Notes: a model not told the origin generated them from the letters alone. DNA of 64,000 bases from Pontibacter litorisediminis (GCF_029360645.1 NZ_JARDUA010000006.1:186001-250000); one strand, 5' to 3'; numbered from the stretch's first letter, positions 27,650-35,521 are shown. Made by a program: numbers and translations.

Positions 27650-27880
27650 ATGATAAAAGTAATTGCAATGGTGCTGCTGCTGGCTGGTAGTGCCTGTTAC
27701 AGTGTTCCGGCAGCGGCTGCTACGGCTGGCGGGCCAAAGCTGAAGGGGCTCTTCCAGAAGAAAGGCAAAGCCGGAAAAGCGTTTAAGAAGAACAAGAAGA
27801 ACACCAAGTACTTCCACGCGGCGGCTAAAAAGCAGCGTAGGGCCAAGTGGCAGCAGCAGCGCCACCCCATGGTGCCATAG
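27650..27880 (+). CDS. Small basic exported protein
   Basis: A 76-residue product with a signal peptide (about residues 1-23, ending SVPAAAA) and a mature region rich in lysine and arginine (KLKGLFQKKGKAGKAFKKNKKN). It resembles the small cationic secreted proteins common in Hymenobacteraceae. No family is recognised. It stands between a terminator and the promoter of the next gene. Confidence 0.55.
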   Translation: MIKVIAMVLLLAGSACYSVPAAAATAGGPKLKGLFQKKGKAGKAFKKNKKNTKYFHAAAKKQRRAKWQQQRHPMVP

Positions 27881-27885
27881 CCGCG

Positions 27886-27893
27886 TACCTTTG
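27886..27893 (+). promoter_or_regulatory. Bacteroidota-type -7 promoter element for the DUF4112 gene
   Basis: TACCTTTG fits TAnnTTTG exactly, 25 bases before the start at 27919 and just after the stop of the previous gene. Confidence 0.6.
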
Positions 27894-27918
27894 CCTGCCT
27901 GGCGCCGTATAAGCGCGT

Positions 27919-28416
27919 ATGGCAACAGAAAACACGCACTACACCCGCACCCCACGCTCCGAGAAGCTGAAGTGGGTAGACCACATCGCTTACCTGATGG
28001 ACAACCAGTTTCGCTTTCCGGGCACTAACTTCCGCTTTGGTTTAGACCCTATCCTGGGCCTGTTGCCCTTCGCCGGCGACTTGGCCTCCTTCGGCGTTTC
28101 GGCCGTGCTTATACTAACCATGGTGCGCCACGGTGCCAGCGGCAAGCTAGTGGCCCTGATGATGCTGAACATTGGGGTGGATGTCATCTTCGGCAGCATT
28201 CCCATCCTGGGCAACATCTTCGATTTTGCCTTTAAAGCCAATGAGCGCAACGTGCGCCTGCTGCGCCGCCACTACGAGGAAGGCAAGTACCAGGGCAGTG
28301 GCAAGGGCATTATCGTTGGTGTGCTGATCGGGCTGGTGCTGATGCTGGTGTTCCTGGTATGGGCGCTGTGGCAGATAGCCGAGTGGCTGTGGCACCTGCT
28401 TGCCTCATACTTCTAA
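27919..28416 (+). CDS. DUF4112 membrane protein
   Basis: A 165-residue protein with the DUF4112 pattern: WVDHIAYLMDNQFRFPGTNFRFGLDPILGLLPFAGD followed by two hydrophobic segments, then FDFAFKANERNVRLLRRH and a C-terminal membrane span (about residues 130-155). The family is of unknown function and widespread. The 3' end overlaps the convergent uvsE gene by 12 bases. Confidence 0.85.
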   Translation: MATENTHYTRTPRSEKLKWVDHIAYLMDNQFRFPGTNFRFGLDPILGLLPFAGDLASFGVSAVLILTMVRHGASGKLVALMMLNIGVDVIFGSIPILGNIFDFAFKANERNVRLLRRHYEEGKYQGSGKGIIVGVLIGLVLMLVFLVWALWQIAEWLWHLLASYF

Positions 28417-29304
28417 GCGGCCAAGGCTCCTGGCAACATCGCGGGCCTTCAGGGCGCTTTCCTGCTTGTCCTTTATTTCCAGCATAATATCCATGTCTAG
28501 CCCTTCTGTCTCGGCCAGGAAGTCGTGGAAAAGCTGCTCCTCTATACTTTGCACATGCTTGCCGCGCCGCTCGTTGGGAGCCTGCGAGCTGTAGTCCATC
28601 ATCAGGATACCGTCTTTTTCCGGGTGCCAGGTAGTGGCGGCCATCTCCACCGCCTCGCGCATCGGCTCCCCGTTGTTCACGCACTCGTGGTGCAGGTTAT
28701 CGAAGATGATGGGCATACCTGTTAGCTCGTGCAGCTGCAGGCAGTCCTGCAAGGTGTAGGTGCGGTCGTCGTTCTCCACGCAGAGGCGGGCCTTTACAGC
28801 GTCGGGCAGCATGGTGTGGTATACTTCGGCAAAGCGCTGTATGGCCGAAGGCTTGTCGCCGTAGGCGCCGCCGCCGTGTATCTGCAGCTTGGCGGTGGTG
28901 TCCAGCTCCATCAGGTCGAGCACGCTCCCCTGGTACACCAGCTCGGCAATGCTGTTGCGCACGGTCTGCTCGTTCGGCGAGTTGAGCACCACAAACTGGT
29001 CGGGGTGCATGGAGATGCGCATGTTGTTGTTCTTGATGTAGCTGCCCAGCCTGCGGAAGGTCATCTTGAAGTGCTCCTGCCAATTATACTTGTTCACCTC
29101 ATGCGAGGCAAAGGGCACCAAGTCGGAGGTGAGGCGGAAAAATAACAGGCCATGCTTTACATTATATTCCAGGATGCGGCGCAGGCAAGCCAGGTTTTGC
29201 TCCACGGTCTCAATCAGACGCTCCTCAGAGTAAGAGGCCAGCCGGAAGGTACGGGAGGAGCTACAGTCCAGCTCCATATTTATGCAGGGGTATCCTATTT
29301 TCAT
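28405..29304 (-). CDS. uvsE: UV DNA damage endonuclease
   Basis: TIM-barrel endonuclease of the UVDE family that nicks DNA 5' to UV photoproducts. The 299-residue protein shows IGYPCIN at the N-terminus, FRLTSDLVPFASH, MRISMHPDQFVVLNSP, LQIHGGGAYGDK, LCVENDD and PIIFDNLHHECVN, matching the metal-binding residues of the family. It overlaps the convergent DUF4112 gene by 12 bases. It stands alone and has its own promoter region upstream of 29304. Confidence 0.92.
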   Translation of the reverse strand: MKIGYPCINMELDCSSSRTFRLASYSEERLIETVEQNLACLRRILEYNVKHGLLFFRLTSDLVPFASHEVNKYNWQEHFKMTFRRLGSYIKNNNMRISMHPDQFVVLNSPNEQTVRNSIAELVYQGSVLDLMELDTTAKLQIHGGGAYGDKPSAIQRFAEVYHTMLPDAVKARLCVENDDRTYTLQDCLQLHELTGMPIIFDNLHHECVNNGEPMREAVEMAATTWHPEKDGILMMDYSSQAPNERRGKHVQSIEEQLFHDFLAETEGLDMDIMLEIKDKQESALKARDVARSLGRLEV

Positions 29305-29359
29305 CGTTTCAGGTAACAGTCTACTCTGAACCTACGAAGCAGCCGGTTGTTTGGGTATT

Positions 29360-29953
29360 TCACTGATAGCCGGTGTTGTTCTTAAAGAAGCGGTTGTAGT
29401 CCTGCTTCGCCTTCTCCTGCTCTGCTTTAAGCCGCTCCGCCTCCTGCAGCTGGCGCTTATCCGCTTCCTTCGCTAAGTACTTCCGGAGCTTTCGGCGCTG
29501 CTTGCCTTCTTTAGAGAAATAGGAGACAGGGTTCCAAAGTATGCTTGGGGGAGAGGGAGGAACCGGAGGAGGAGGTGTGAAGGCCGGCTTGTTTTCCGGA
29601 GGGCGTTTTACCACGGTGGGGGTGCTGCTTACTTCTACTTCCCGGAGCCGCTGTACCTCCTCCTGCAGTACAAACAGCAGCTCTTGCTCCTGCCTGATGC
29701 GGTACAACACCGGTTTAAACCCGACGGCGCGGACAAGTATAGAGTCACCGGGTTGAGCCAGTAGGGTGAAGCGACCCGACTGATCGGTTGCCACAACCGT
29801 GCCGGTGCCGAGCCTGGAGATGCCTGCCCCGATAACCGGCGTCTTTCTATCCGGCTGCAACACTATCCCGCTGACCTTGGCCTGCTGCCCATGCGTGAGC
29901 ATCGTGCAAAGCGGGAACAGCAAAAAAAGTATAAAGCATATGCGCTGGAGCAT
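29360..29953 (-). CDS. Secreted carboxypeptidase-regulatory-domain protein A
   Basis: A 197-residue exported protein: signal peptide (about 1-22), a beta-sandwich domain like the carboxypeptidase regulatory domain (VSGIVLQPDRKTPVIGAG...GRFTLLAQPGDSILVRAVGFKP), a proline-rich linker, then a charged helical tail ending DYNRFFKNNTGYQ. The neighbouring gene at 30136 encodes a protein of the same architecture with nearly the same tail. Function unknown; such domains often occur at the N-terminus of TonB-dependent receptors, but no barrel follows here. Confidence 0.75.
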   Translation of the reverse strand: MLQRICFILFLLFPLCTMLTHGQQAKVSGIVLQPDRKTPVIGAGISRLGTGTVVATDQSGRFTLLAQPGDSILVRAVGFKPVLYRIRQEQELLFVLQEEVQRLREVEVSSTPTVVKRPPENKPAFTPPPPVPPSPPSILWNPVSYFSKEGKQRRKLRKYLAKEADKRQLQEAERLKAEQEKAKQDYNRFFKNNTGYQ

Positions 29954-30135
29954 GAGCAGTTTGTTTTCATGGTGCTTATGCTACTTACGATAGTATAGGT
30001 AAAATATTATATAATGTAGGGAAAATATTACAAGAGCCTTTGCAGGCTGCTTCCTGGCGGCCCTGACACGCGCTGCCAGCTCGCCGCTGGGGCCACTATC
30101 GTTGGGAAGGTGCAGAGGTTCAGGACCGCCGCTGT

Positions 30136-30771
30136 TTACTGATAGCCGGTATTGTCCCGGAAGAAGCGGTTATAATCCTCCTGCTCTTTTTGCCTCTGCT
30201 CCATCTCAAGCTTTTGCAGGTATTCCTGCAGGGCGCGTTTCTGCTTTCCCTCGCTGGAGAAGAGGTCGTACATCAGGCTCATAGGGCTGAGGATGGTTGG
30301 GGCCGGTGCCGGTGCGGGGGGCGGTGGCTCCAGGCCCGGAATAAAGTTGGGGTTCTTGGCCTGGCTGGTCTTCTCGCGCTTCATGTTGCGCAGGGCCCGG
30401 TCAATCATCTCTTTGGATGGGCGGCTGGTGACCTCTACCTCCCCGAGCATCACGCTATCCTCCTGCAGCACAATGTTCACGCGTAGCTCCGACACGGGCA
30501 GCGTCTTAGGCAAGTATAAAAGCGGCTTAAAGCCAAGCGCCCGGATCATCAGCGTATCCGACTGGGCCACATCAATCAGGAACTTGCCCTTTTCATCCGA
30601 CACAACGCCCATGTTGGTGTTTACCTTTACAATGGTGGCGCCCGGTATAGGCGTGGTGCGGTCTGCCTGCAGCACAGTGCCACTTATCCGGATGCTTTTC
30701 TGGGCCAGGGCAGGCAGGCTGCAGTAAATGAGCAGCAACGTCAGGATGTATAACAGTGGGTGTCTGTGCAT
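30136..30771 (-). CDS. Secreted carboxypeptidase-regulatory-domain protein B
   Basis: A 211-residue paralogue of the protein encoded at 29360. It has a signal peptide (to about residue 23), the domain ISGTVLQADRTTPIPGATI...GKFLIDVAQSDTLMIRALGFKP, a VEVTSRPS segment, a proline-rich linker and a tail ending DYNRFFRDNTGYQ. The conserved tail contrasts with the diverged linker. The two genes are 182 bases apart in the same direction. No partner is seen. Confidence 0.75.
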   Translation of the reverse strand: MHRHPLLYILTLLLIYCSLPALAQKSIRISGTVLQADRTTPIPGATIVKVNTNMGVVSDEKGKFLIDVAQSDTLMIRALGFKPLLYLPKTLPVSELRVNIVLQEDSVMLGEVEVTSRPSKEMIDRALRNMKREKTSQAKNPNFIPGLEPPPPAPAPAPTILSPMSLMYDLFSSEGKQKRALQEYLQKLEMEQRQKEQEDYNRFFRDNTGYQ

Positions 30772-30886
30772 GAGGTTCTGGTAGTGCTGCGGCGTTTGTC
30801 CTGCGCCAGGACCAGCTAAAATTGTGCCGGCCAGCCATATAACGGGCGGGGCTATGTAAAATTACAAAGAAATCAGGAGATGGGCT

Positions 30887-30928
30887 AAAAAAGCAGAAAC
30901 CTGCGGCGTGCGTGGCGGCAGGTTTCTG
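30887..30928 (-). terminator. Terminator for the Gly/Ser-rich lipoprotein gene
   Basis: CAGAAACCTGC (30894-30904) pairs with GCAGGTTTCTG (30918-30928). The A-run at 30887-30892 gives a T-run on the minus strand, placing it just downstream of the gene at 30955. Confidence 0.8.
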
Positions 30929-30954
30929 GTGAGGGCAATAGGTTGCGGGTTAAC

Positions 30955-31521
30955 TTAGTTCAGGTTATTGCCGCCATCGTTGGTGTCGGTGCTGCCACTG
31001 TTGTTGCCGCCAGCGTCCCCGGACTCACCAGTTCCTGAACCAGAGGTGCCGTTGCCGCTGTTACTGCCAGAGCCTCCACTGTTGCTGCCGTTTCCGGAGT
31101 TTCCGTTGCCGGAGCCGGTGGAGCTGCCACCGCCAGTGCCCCCGCCGCCGCCTGTGTCTGCCGGGCTGTTAGGTGTGTTGCCCATCGCCCCGGAAGGGTT
31201 GTACTCCTCCGCCAGGTCCCGTAGGCTTCCGTCCGGTGAGTAGTAGATCGTGACCATGCGTACAGCTATATTCCCCTCCAGCTGTTGGCGTAGGTCCGGT
31301 GGCAGTATTCTGGTGCTGAAAGGGTAATACTGGTTGGGCTTAAACGGAGCACCGCCCATGTCTGGTTCCTCCGTGTGGTAGCCACGAATATGCGCTGGGT
31401 TCACAGACTCGTCGTAGTTTGCATCCGTCACCTCGAAGGAGGTGCCTAAGGTATCCTCTCCGCAGGAGGTGGTTAGCAGGAGTACAGCTGCCGCAGCTAC
31501 CGGGGTTACTATTCTGTTCAT
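30955..31521 (-). CDS. Gly/Ser/Asn-rich lipoprotein of unknown function
   Basis: A 188-residue product with a lipoprotein signal ending TTSC (Cys20). Residues about 25-120 look globular (IRGYHTEEPDMGGAPFKP, YYPFSTRILPPDLRQQLEG, VTIYYSPDGSLRDLAEEY). From about residue 121 to the end the chain is almost only G, S, N, T and D, a flexible repeat made from codon variants rather than exact DNA repeats. No family is recognised. Followed by a terminator. Confidence 0.7.
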   Translation of the reverse strand: MNRIVTPVAAAAVLLLTTSCGEDTLGTSFEVTDANYDESVNPAHIRGYHTEEPDMGGAPFKPNQYYPFSTRILPPDLRQQLEGNIAVRMVTIYYSPDGSLRDLAEEYNPSGAMGNTPNSPADTGGGGGTGGGSSTGSGNGNSGNGSNSGGSGSNSGNGTSGSGTGESGDAGGNNSGSTDTNDGGNNLN

Positions 31522-31646
31522 AGGTTTGATGTTTTTGATTATGCGCTACCCTACAAGACTAGCTGAAAGGGTGAAAATGGCTCAGGGTTAAGTACGCGGG
31601 CATGGGTTTTTATGTTCAGGTGGAGGTAAGGCAGGTAAAGCGCGCA

Positions 31647-31677
31647 CAAAAAAGGCGCACCCGTGCGGGTGCGCCTT
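31647..31677 (-). terminator. Terminator for the metallophosphoesterase gene
   Basis: AAGGCGCACCC (31652-31662) pairs with GGGTGCGCCTT (31667-31677) around a GTGC loop, with an A-run on the left that reads as a T-run on the minus strand. Confidence 0.85.
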
Positions 31678-31700
31678 CCTGATGAGGTGTAACGCCTGGC

Positions 31701-32933
31701 TTAAGCCTTCTTTAGCTCAAAAACGGTGATTTCCGGCAGGAAGCCCACGCGCCCCGGGTAACCCAGAAAGCCGAGGCCTGTGTTCACGTACAGGCGCTGG
31801 CGGCCTTTTTTGTAGAGGCCGGCCCACTGCTCATACACGTACTGCACCGGGCTCCACTTCCAGCCCGGGATGTTCACGCCAAACTGCATGCCGTGGGTGT
31901 GGCCTGAAAGCATCAGGTCTATATCTTTATACTTCTGGTTAACCTCACCGTCCCAGTGCGACGGGTCGTGGGAGAGCAGCACCTTGAACGGCACATCCTG
32001 CGTATCATCGTAAGCCCGGTCGAGGCGGCCATACTTCGGAAAGCCTCTCTTGTTCCCCCAGTTCTCCACGCCCAGCACGGCTATGCGCTCGCCGTCCTTT
32101 TCTACGATGCGGTTCTCGTTCAATAAAATGTCCCATCCCATCCGGCGGTGGCTCTCGATCAGGGTGTGCAGGTTTTCCCGCTTTGCCTCCTGGCTGGGCC
32201 AGCTCACGTAGTCGCCGTAGTCGTGGTTGCCCAGCACCGAGTACACCGCGGTTTTGGCGCGGATGCCGCCGAGGGTATCCAGGTGGTCCGTAAGCTCCGT
32301 GGCCACGTTGTTCACCAAGTCACCGGTGAAGAACACCAGGTCCGCCTCCTGCTTGTTGATGATCCTGACAGCCTCTTTCAGGGGCTCTGTGGAGTTAAAG
32401 CTACCTGTGTGCAGGTCCGATATCTGGAGCATCTTATACCCGTCGAAGGCGCTTGGCAGGTTCGGGAAGCGCAGCGTTACGCGCTTCACCCGGTAATCGT
32501 AGGCGCCTTTCACCATGCCGTAGATAAAGGCCGAGAAAGGGACAGCGGCCACCAGAAGCCCCATCTGGTTCAGGAACTTATGGCGGGAAGGGTCGAACTC
32601 CTCGTTTCCGTTGGCCGTGTTGAGCACGATTTTGCCCATGCGCAGCGTGTCGTCCAGCAACAGAAAGGCCACTATCACCAGCTTCGATGCAAAAATGATG
32701 AACAGGGTACTCGCCAGGTATGTCTTAAAGGCATCCGGCGGCGTGCCGCGCGTGGCAGAGGCTAAGGAAAACGTGGCGACCGTCACCGCGAAGATAGCCC
32801 AGTGGATGAAGTAAATAATTTTCTGGGCAACAGGGCCCAGGTTCTGCGTTACTGTTCTGATAGCCTGAAACACGTACAGGTCTACCAAAAAGAGAAGCAG
32901 GATAACGATTGCAAATGTTAACATACGTTGCAT
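31701..32933 (-). CDS. Membrane-anchored metallophosphoesterase
   Basis: A 410-residue protein with about four N-terminal membrane spans (within residues 1-145) and a C-terminal calcineurin-like domain. The metal-binding motifs are in order: SDLHTG (about 175), FFTGDLVNN (about 203), LGNHDYGD (about 238), LLSHDPSHWD and LSGHTHGMQFG near residue 345. It resembles YkuE/YaeI-type enzymes acting on lipid phosphates. No operon partner; divergent from radC. Confidence 0.87.
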   Translation of the reverse strand: MQRMLTFAIVILLLFLVDLYVFQAIRTVTQNLGPVAQKIIYFIHWAIFAVTVATFSLASATRGTPPDAFKTYLASTLFIIFASKLVIVAFLLLDDTLRMGKIVLNTANGNEEFDPSRHKFLNQMGLLVAAVPFSAFIYGMVKGAYDYRVKRVTLRFPNLPSAFDGYKMLQISDLHTGSFNSTEPLKEAVRIINKQEADLVFFTGDLVNNVATELTDHLDTLGGIRAKTAVYSVLGNHDYGDYVSWPSQEAKRENLHTLIESHRRMGWDILLNENRIVEKDGERIAVLGVENWGNKRGFPKYGRLDRAYDDTQDVPFKVLLSHDPSHWDGEVNQKYKDIDLMLSGHTHGMQFGVNIPGWKWSPVQYVYEQWAGLYKKGRQRLYVNTGLGFLGYPGRVGFLPEITVFELKKA

Positions 32934-33082
32934 ATCATGGTAAAACCACCCGCCGCGCCTAATGTTTGGCGGTGGCTATTCTTCCAAAGTATAAAAGTAC
33001 AAAAAGGTAGATGCATGCTGAACTATTTCATTCTGAAAGAGATTCCACATGCATCTTCTTAACATCAAATTCTGTACCGTAA

Positions 33083-33805
33083 GTGAAAGAAAACGAACTG
33101 CCTGCCACGCTGCCATACCTGCAGCCGCTCAACATCAAGACCTGGGCTGAGGAAGACCGCCCGCGCGAGAAACTGCTGCTGAAAGGCAAGGCTGCTCTCA
33201 GCGATGCCGAGTTGATTGCCATCCTGATAGGCTCGGGCACCCCCAAGCTCACTGCCGTGGATGTGGCCAAGCTTATACTTACTGCCGTGGGCAACGACCT
33301 GAACGAGCTGGCGCGCCTGAGTGTGAAGGATTTGATGAAGCACAAGGGCATCGGGGAGGCCAAGGCCATAACGATCGTGAGCGCCCTGGAGCTGGGCCGC
33401 CGCCGCAAAGAGGCCGCCGTAACCGCTAAAACCCGCATCACCTGCTCCACCGACATCTACAACTACATTAAGCCGCAGCTGCTCGATTTGCCGCACGAGG
33501 AGTTCTGGGTTATACTTCTGAACCGCGCCAACGTGGTGATGAAGAAGGAAAGCATTAGTTCGGGCGGTGTGGCCGGCACAGTGGCCGACCCTAAAATCAT
33601 CTTCAAAAAAGCGCTGGAGCAGCTGGCCAGCTCCATCATCCTGGTGCATAACCACCCCAGCGGCAACACCAAGCCTAGCGCTGCCGACATCGCCCTTACC
33701 AAGAAAATGAAGGAAGCCGGCCAATTCCTCGACCTGCCCATCCTCGACCACATCATCTTTACCGACACTGACTATTACAGCTTTGCGGATGAAGGACTTT
33801 TGTAG
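33083..33805 (+). CDS. radC: RadC family JAB-domain protein
   Basis: A 240-residue RadC (DUF2466) protein. The N-terminal half contains a helix-hairpin-helix (DLMKHKGIGEAKAITIVSALELGRR), and the C-terminal half has the JAB metal motif H-N-H-P-S-G with 10 residues to the conserved aspartate (PSAADIALT). The cellular role of RadC is unresolved. The start is a GTG at 33083; no in-frame ATG precedes the conserved RPREKLL segment. The stop codon TAG at 33803-33805 borders on, and shares two bases with, the left terminal repeat of the element that follows. A 9-bp inverted repeat (33009-33017 and 33048-33056) lies in its upstream region. Confidence 0.9.
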   Translation: MKENELPATLPYLQPLNIKTWAEEDRPREKLLLKGKAALSDAELIAILIGSGTPKLTAVDVAKLILTAVGNDLNELARLSVKDLMKHKGIGEAKAITIVSALELGRRRKEAAVTAKTRITCSTDIYNYIKPQLLDLPHEEFWVILLNRANVVMKKESISSGGVAGTVADPKIIFKKALEQLASSIILVHNHPSGNTKPSAADIALTKKMKEAGQFLDLPILDHIIFTDTDYYSFADEGLL

Positions 33806-33839
33806 TTAGAAAGTTTAGAAGTTTGGAAGTTAGAAAGTT
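33804..33839 (+). repeat. Left inverted terminal repeat of the IVP-type element
   Basis: Octamer units AGTTAGAA, AGTTTAGA, AGTTTGGA, AGTTAGAA and a half unit AGTT in strict 8-base register. The variant third unit is shared with the right end. Confidence 0.9.
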
Positions 33840-34158
33840 AAATGTAACGGTTCGCATGTTTCAGGCATTGCCCCAAAGTGCTGAAGCCCAGATTATGGGC
33901 AAGCAGGCGCTTCGATCGGCAACGTCGGTCGCTGCAAACTATCGGGCTGCCTGCCGTGCCCGATCTGGTGCCGAGTTTATTGCTAAAATAGGTATAGCCC
34001 TCGAAGAAGCGGATGAAACGCAGTTCTGGTTGGAGCTACTGGAAGAATCAGGGATTGTAGCCAGCAATAAGTTGATGAGTCTTAAACAGGAAGCAGGCGA
34101 ACTCACCGCGCTACTCACCAGCATCAGAAAATCAGCCTCTATAAAAGGCAAATCATAA
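33823..34158 (+). CDS. Four-helix-bundle (IVP / S23-like) protein
   Basis: A product of about 111 residues from a TTG start at 33823, or 100 residues from ATG 33856. It has the family core GKQALRSATSVAANYRAACRARS and the glutamate-rich helix IGIALEEADETQFWLELLEES. Relatives are encoded in intervening sequences of 23S rRNA genes, as free-standing genes, and as Avd of diversity-generating retroelements. The frame is open back through the left terminal repeat, so the repeat may encode its N-terminus. No rRNA, reverse transcriptase or variable repeat lies nearby. Its function is unknown. Confidence 0.82.
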   Translation: MEVRKLNVTVRMFQALPQSAEAQIMGKQALRSATSVAANYRAACRARSGAEFIAKIGIALEEADETQFWLELLEESGIVASNKLMSLKQEAGELTALLTSIRKSASIKGKS

Positions 34159-34192
34159 CTTTCTAACTTCCAAACTTTCTAACTTTCTAACT
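34157..34192 (-). repeat. Right inverted terminal repeat of the IVP-type element
   Basis: Read on the minus strand: AGTTAGAA, AGTTAGAA, AGTTTGGA, AGTTAGAA and AGTT. It differs from the left end only in the second unit. It includes the stop codon of the IVP-type gene (34156-34158, in part) and the last codons and stop of ywbE. Confidence 0.9.
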
Positions 34193-34385
34193 CAGAAAGT
34201 ATTTCCTGCACTCTTCCCACTTCCCCTGTCTCCAGGCGTACTTTGATGCCGTGTGGGTGAGTGGGGGAGTTGGTGAGGATGTCCTGCACGTAGCCCTCGG
34301 TGAGGTCGCCGGTGCGCTGGTCCTGCTTCTGCACGATGTTGACGTGGGTGCCAGGTTTGATGTTGGCGCGTTTTCTGCCGTCCAT
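34179..34385 (-). CDS. YwbE family protein
   Basis: A 68-residue small basic protein of the YwbE (DUF2196) family: RANIKPGTHVNIVQKQDQRTG, LTNSPTHPHGIKVRLETGEVGRVQEIL. The family is of unknown function, with an SH3-like fold suggested by the glycine/valine pattern. ATG 34385 is preferred to an upstream start at 34415. The last four codons and the stop lie in the right terminal repeat of the neighbouring element, so the original C-terminus may have been replaced by an insertion-derived one. Confidence 0.85.
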   Translation of the reverse strand: MDGRKRANIKPGTHVNIVQKQDQRTGDLTEGYVQDILTNSPTHPHGIKVRLETGEVGRVQEILSELES

Positions 34386-34439
34386 GGGAAGTAGAATGAA
34401 TGGTTGTGGCTGCAAGATACGCAGGAAAATCGGGTGGTG

Positions 34440-34937
34440 TTAAGGCTGTGGTTTGGTAACAATGTTGAGGTACTGCGCATCGTAGCTCCAGCGCGATGGG
34501 GCGGTCTCAAAATCAGCCAGCTCTACTTGCTCGATCTGGCACAGGTCTGCCAGCAAAAGGGCAGGGTCTTTGACGTGGTTGCCGTTGATGGCTATTGTCA
34601 GCTGCTGCTGCTCGTGCGGCACGCTAAAGGCTTTGTACACTTCCTCCACGCGCGCCAGTGGCAAGTCCTGCTTTAAGTCGATGAGTACGGCGCCGTCGGT
34701 GGCCTTTTCGCCGAAGCGCTCCAGCGCCTGAGTACCCTTCACCACCTCCACGTTCTTGATGTCATTAGGGTTCAGGATAAGGGCAGAGGTAGTGGTTTGC
34801 TGCTCGTTTACCAGCACCAGTGGCTGGGGCTTTTCTATTACAATGAGCCCTTCTTTCGCTACAGGCTCAAACACTTGTGCCTGTGCATGAATAGAGAGGC
34901 TGAGCACGAATAGTGCTGCAAGGAAGTATGGCTTCAT
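34440..34937 (-). CDS. Secreted protein with TonB-receptor plug-like domain
   Basis: A 165-residue exported protein: signal peptide to about residue 20 (ending IHAQAQ), then a segment typical of receptor plug domains, LNPNDIKNVEVVKGTQALERFGEKATDGAVLIDLK. There is no beta-barrel. Such plug-like small proteins are frequent in Bacteroidota and are of unknown function. It lies 7 bases downstream of the small membrane protein gene at 34945, so both may be co-transcribed. Confidence 0.68.
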   Translation of the reverse strand: MKPYFLAALFVLSLSIHAQAQVFEPVAKEGLIVIEKPQPLVLVNEQQTTTSALILNPNDIKNVEVVKGTQALERFGEKATDGAVLIDLKQDLPLARVEEVYKAFSVPHEQQQLTIAINGNHVKDPALLLADLCQIEQVELADFETAPSRWSYDAQYLNIVTKPQP

Positions 34938-34944
34938 AGCTGTG

Positions 34945-35169
34945 TTATTTGTTGTGGTACTGCTTGGTTGGCTCCCGCTGTGCCTGCTCCATTTCGTTGG
35001 AGTGTTTCATGTACAGCAATATACCTGCTACCCCCAAAATGTGGCCGCCAAGTATAAGGTAGAGACCCAGGTAATCACCTTCAGGTTGCACCGCCCAAAG
35101 CACAATGCCGACAAGAGCAAGCAGGGCAGCAACCTTATAAAGCACTTTCTCTAAAGTCCTGTTTTTCAT
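34945..35169 (-). CDS. Small two-span membrane protein
   Basis: A 74-residue protein with two predicted membrane spans (about residues 10-28 and 37-55) and a polar C-terminal tail. ATG 35169 (MKNRTLEKVLYK) is chosen; the frame is open upstream but that part lacks coding character. No family is recognised. Possibly co-transcribed with the plug-domain gene. Confidence 0.6.
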   Translation of the reverse strand: MKNRTLEKVLYKVAALLALVGIVLWAVQPEGDYLGLYLILGGHILGVAGILLYMKHSNEMEQAQREPTKQYHNK

Positions 35170-35521
35170 CTGGCAACGGTTTTTTAGTAAAACAAGCTCG
35201 CCATACATGCCAAAGTGAGGCAGAAAGTATAGCAAAATCAACTAGTTACTACAGGCATTCCAAAGCTGAAGAAAACGAAGGGCAGTGTGCCCAGGTGCAT
35301 TTCAGCGCCTCTTGCTTCTCTGCTCACCCGCTCCTTAAGGCACCCGCCCTAGGGCAGTTTTTCTAAGCAAAAGGTGTTGGGATGCTTAGGGAAACTTACT
35401 AGCTACGGAGACAGATTTAGCACTTTAACGAGAGAAAGGTATGAAAAAGATTCTATAAAGTACAGTTTAAGAGTAATTTTAGTTAAAAAGCATGAGCTGT
35501 AAGCCGTTGGTATTGATGAAC
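35170..35521. other. Intergenic gap without a recognisable gene
   Basis: A 352-base stretch between two minus-strand genes. I see a GCCCTAGGGC palindrome followed by a T-run (35346-35362), a weak hairpin CTAAGC/GCTTAG (35363-35368 and 35384-35389), one AAGTATA word near 35226, and AT-rich sequence before the pyruvate kinase stop. No open frame or RNA could be supported. Confidence 0.5.

Larger units (their letters stand above)
33804..34192 (+). mobile_element. Putative IVP-type element: four-helix-bundle gene between inverted octamer repeats
   Basis: A 389-bp unit bounded by 36-bp inverted repeats (33804-33839 and 34157-34192) that match at 34 positions, each made of four and a half copies of an 8-bp unit, AGTTAGAA or close variants. 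The only gene inside encodes a 23S-rRNA-intervening-sequence-type four-helix-bundle protein. The element sits exactly between the convergent genes radC and ywbE, and the stop codons of both lie at or in its ends. No transposase is present. That it is, or was, mobile is an inference. Confidence 0.6.

Noticed and set aside
29990-30035. AT-rich direct repeat (GGTAAAATATTAT and GGGAAAATATTAC)
   Set aside because: Short and imperfect, and explainable by the AT-rich promoter region upstream of the minus-strand gene at 29360.
33804-34192. Diversity-generating retroelement, because the protein resembles Avd
   Set aside because: No reverse transcriptase, template repeat or variable repeat is in the neighbourhood.
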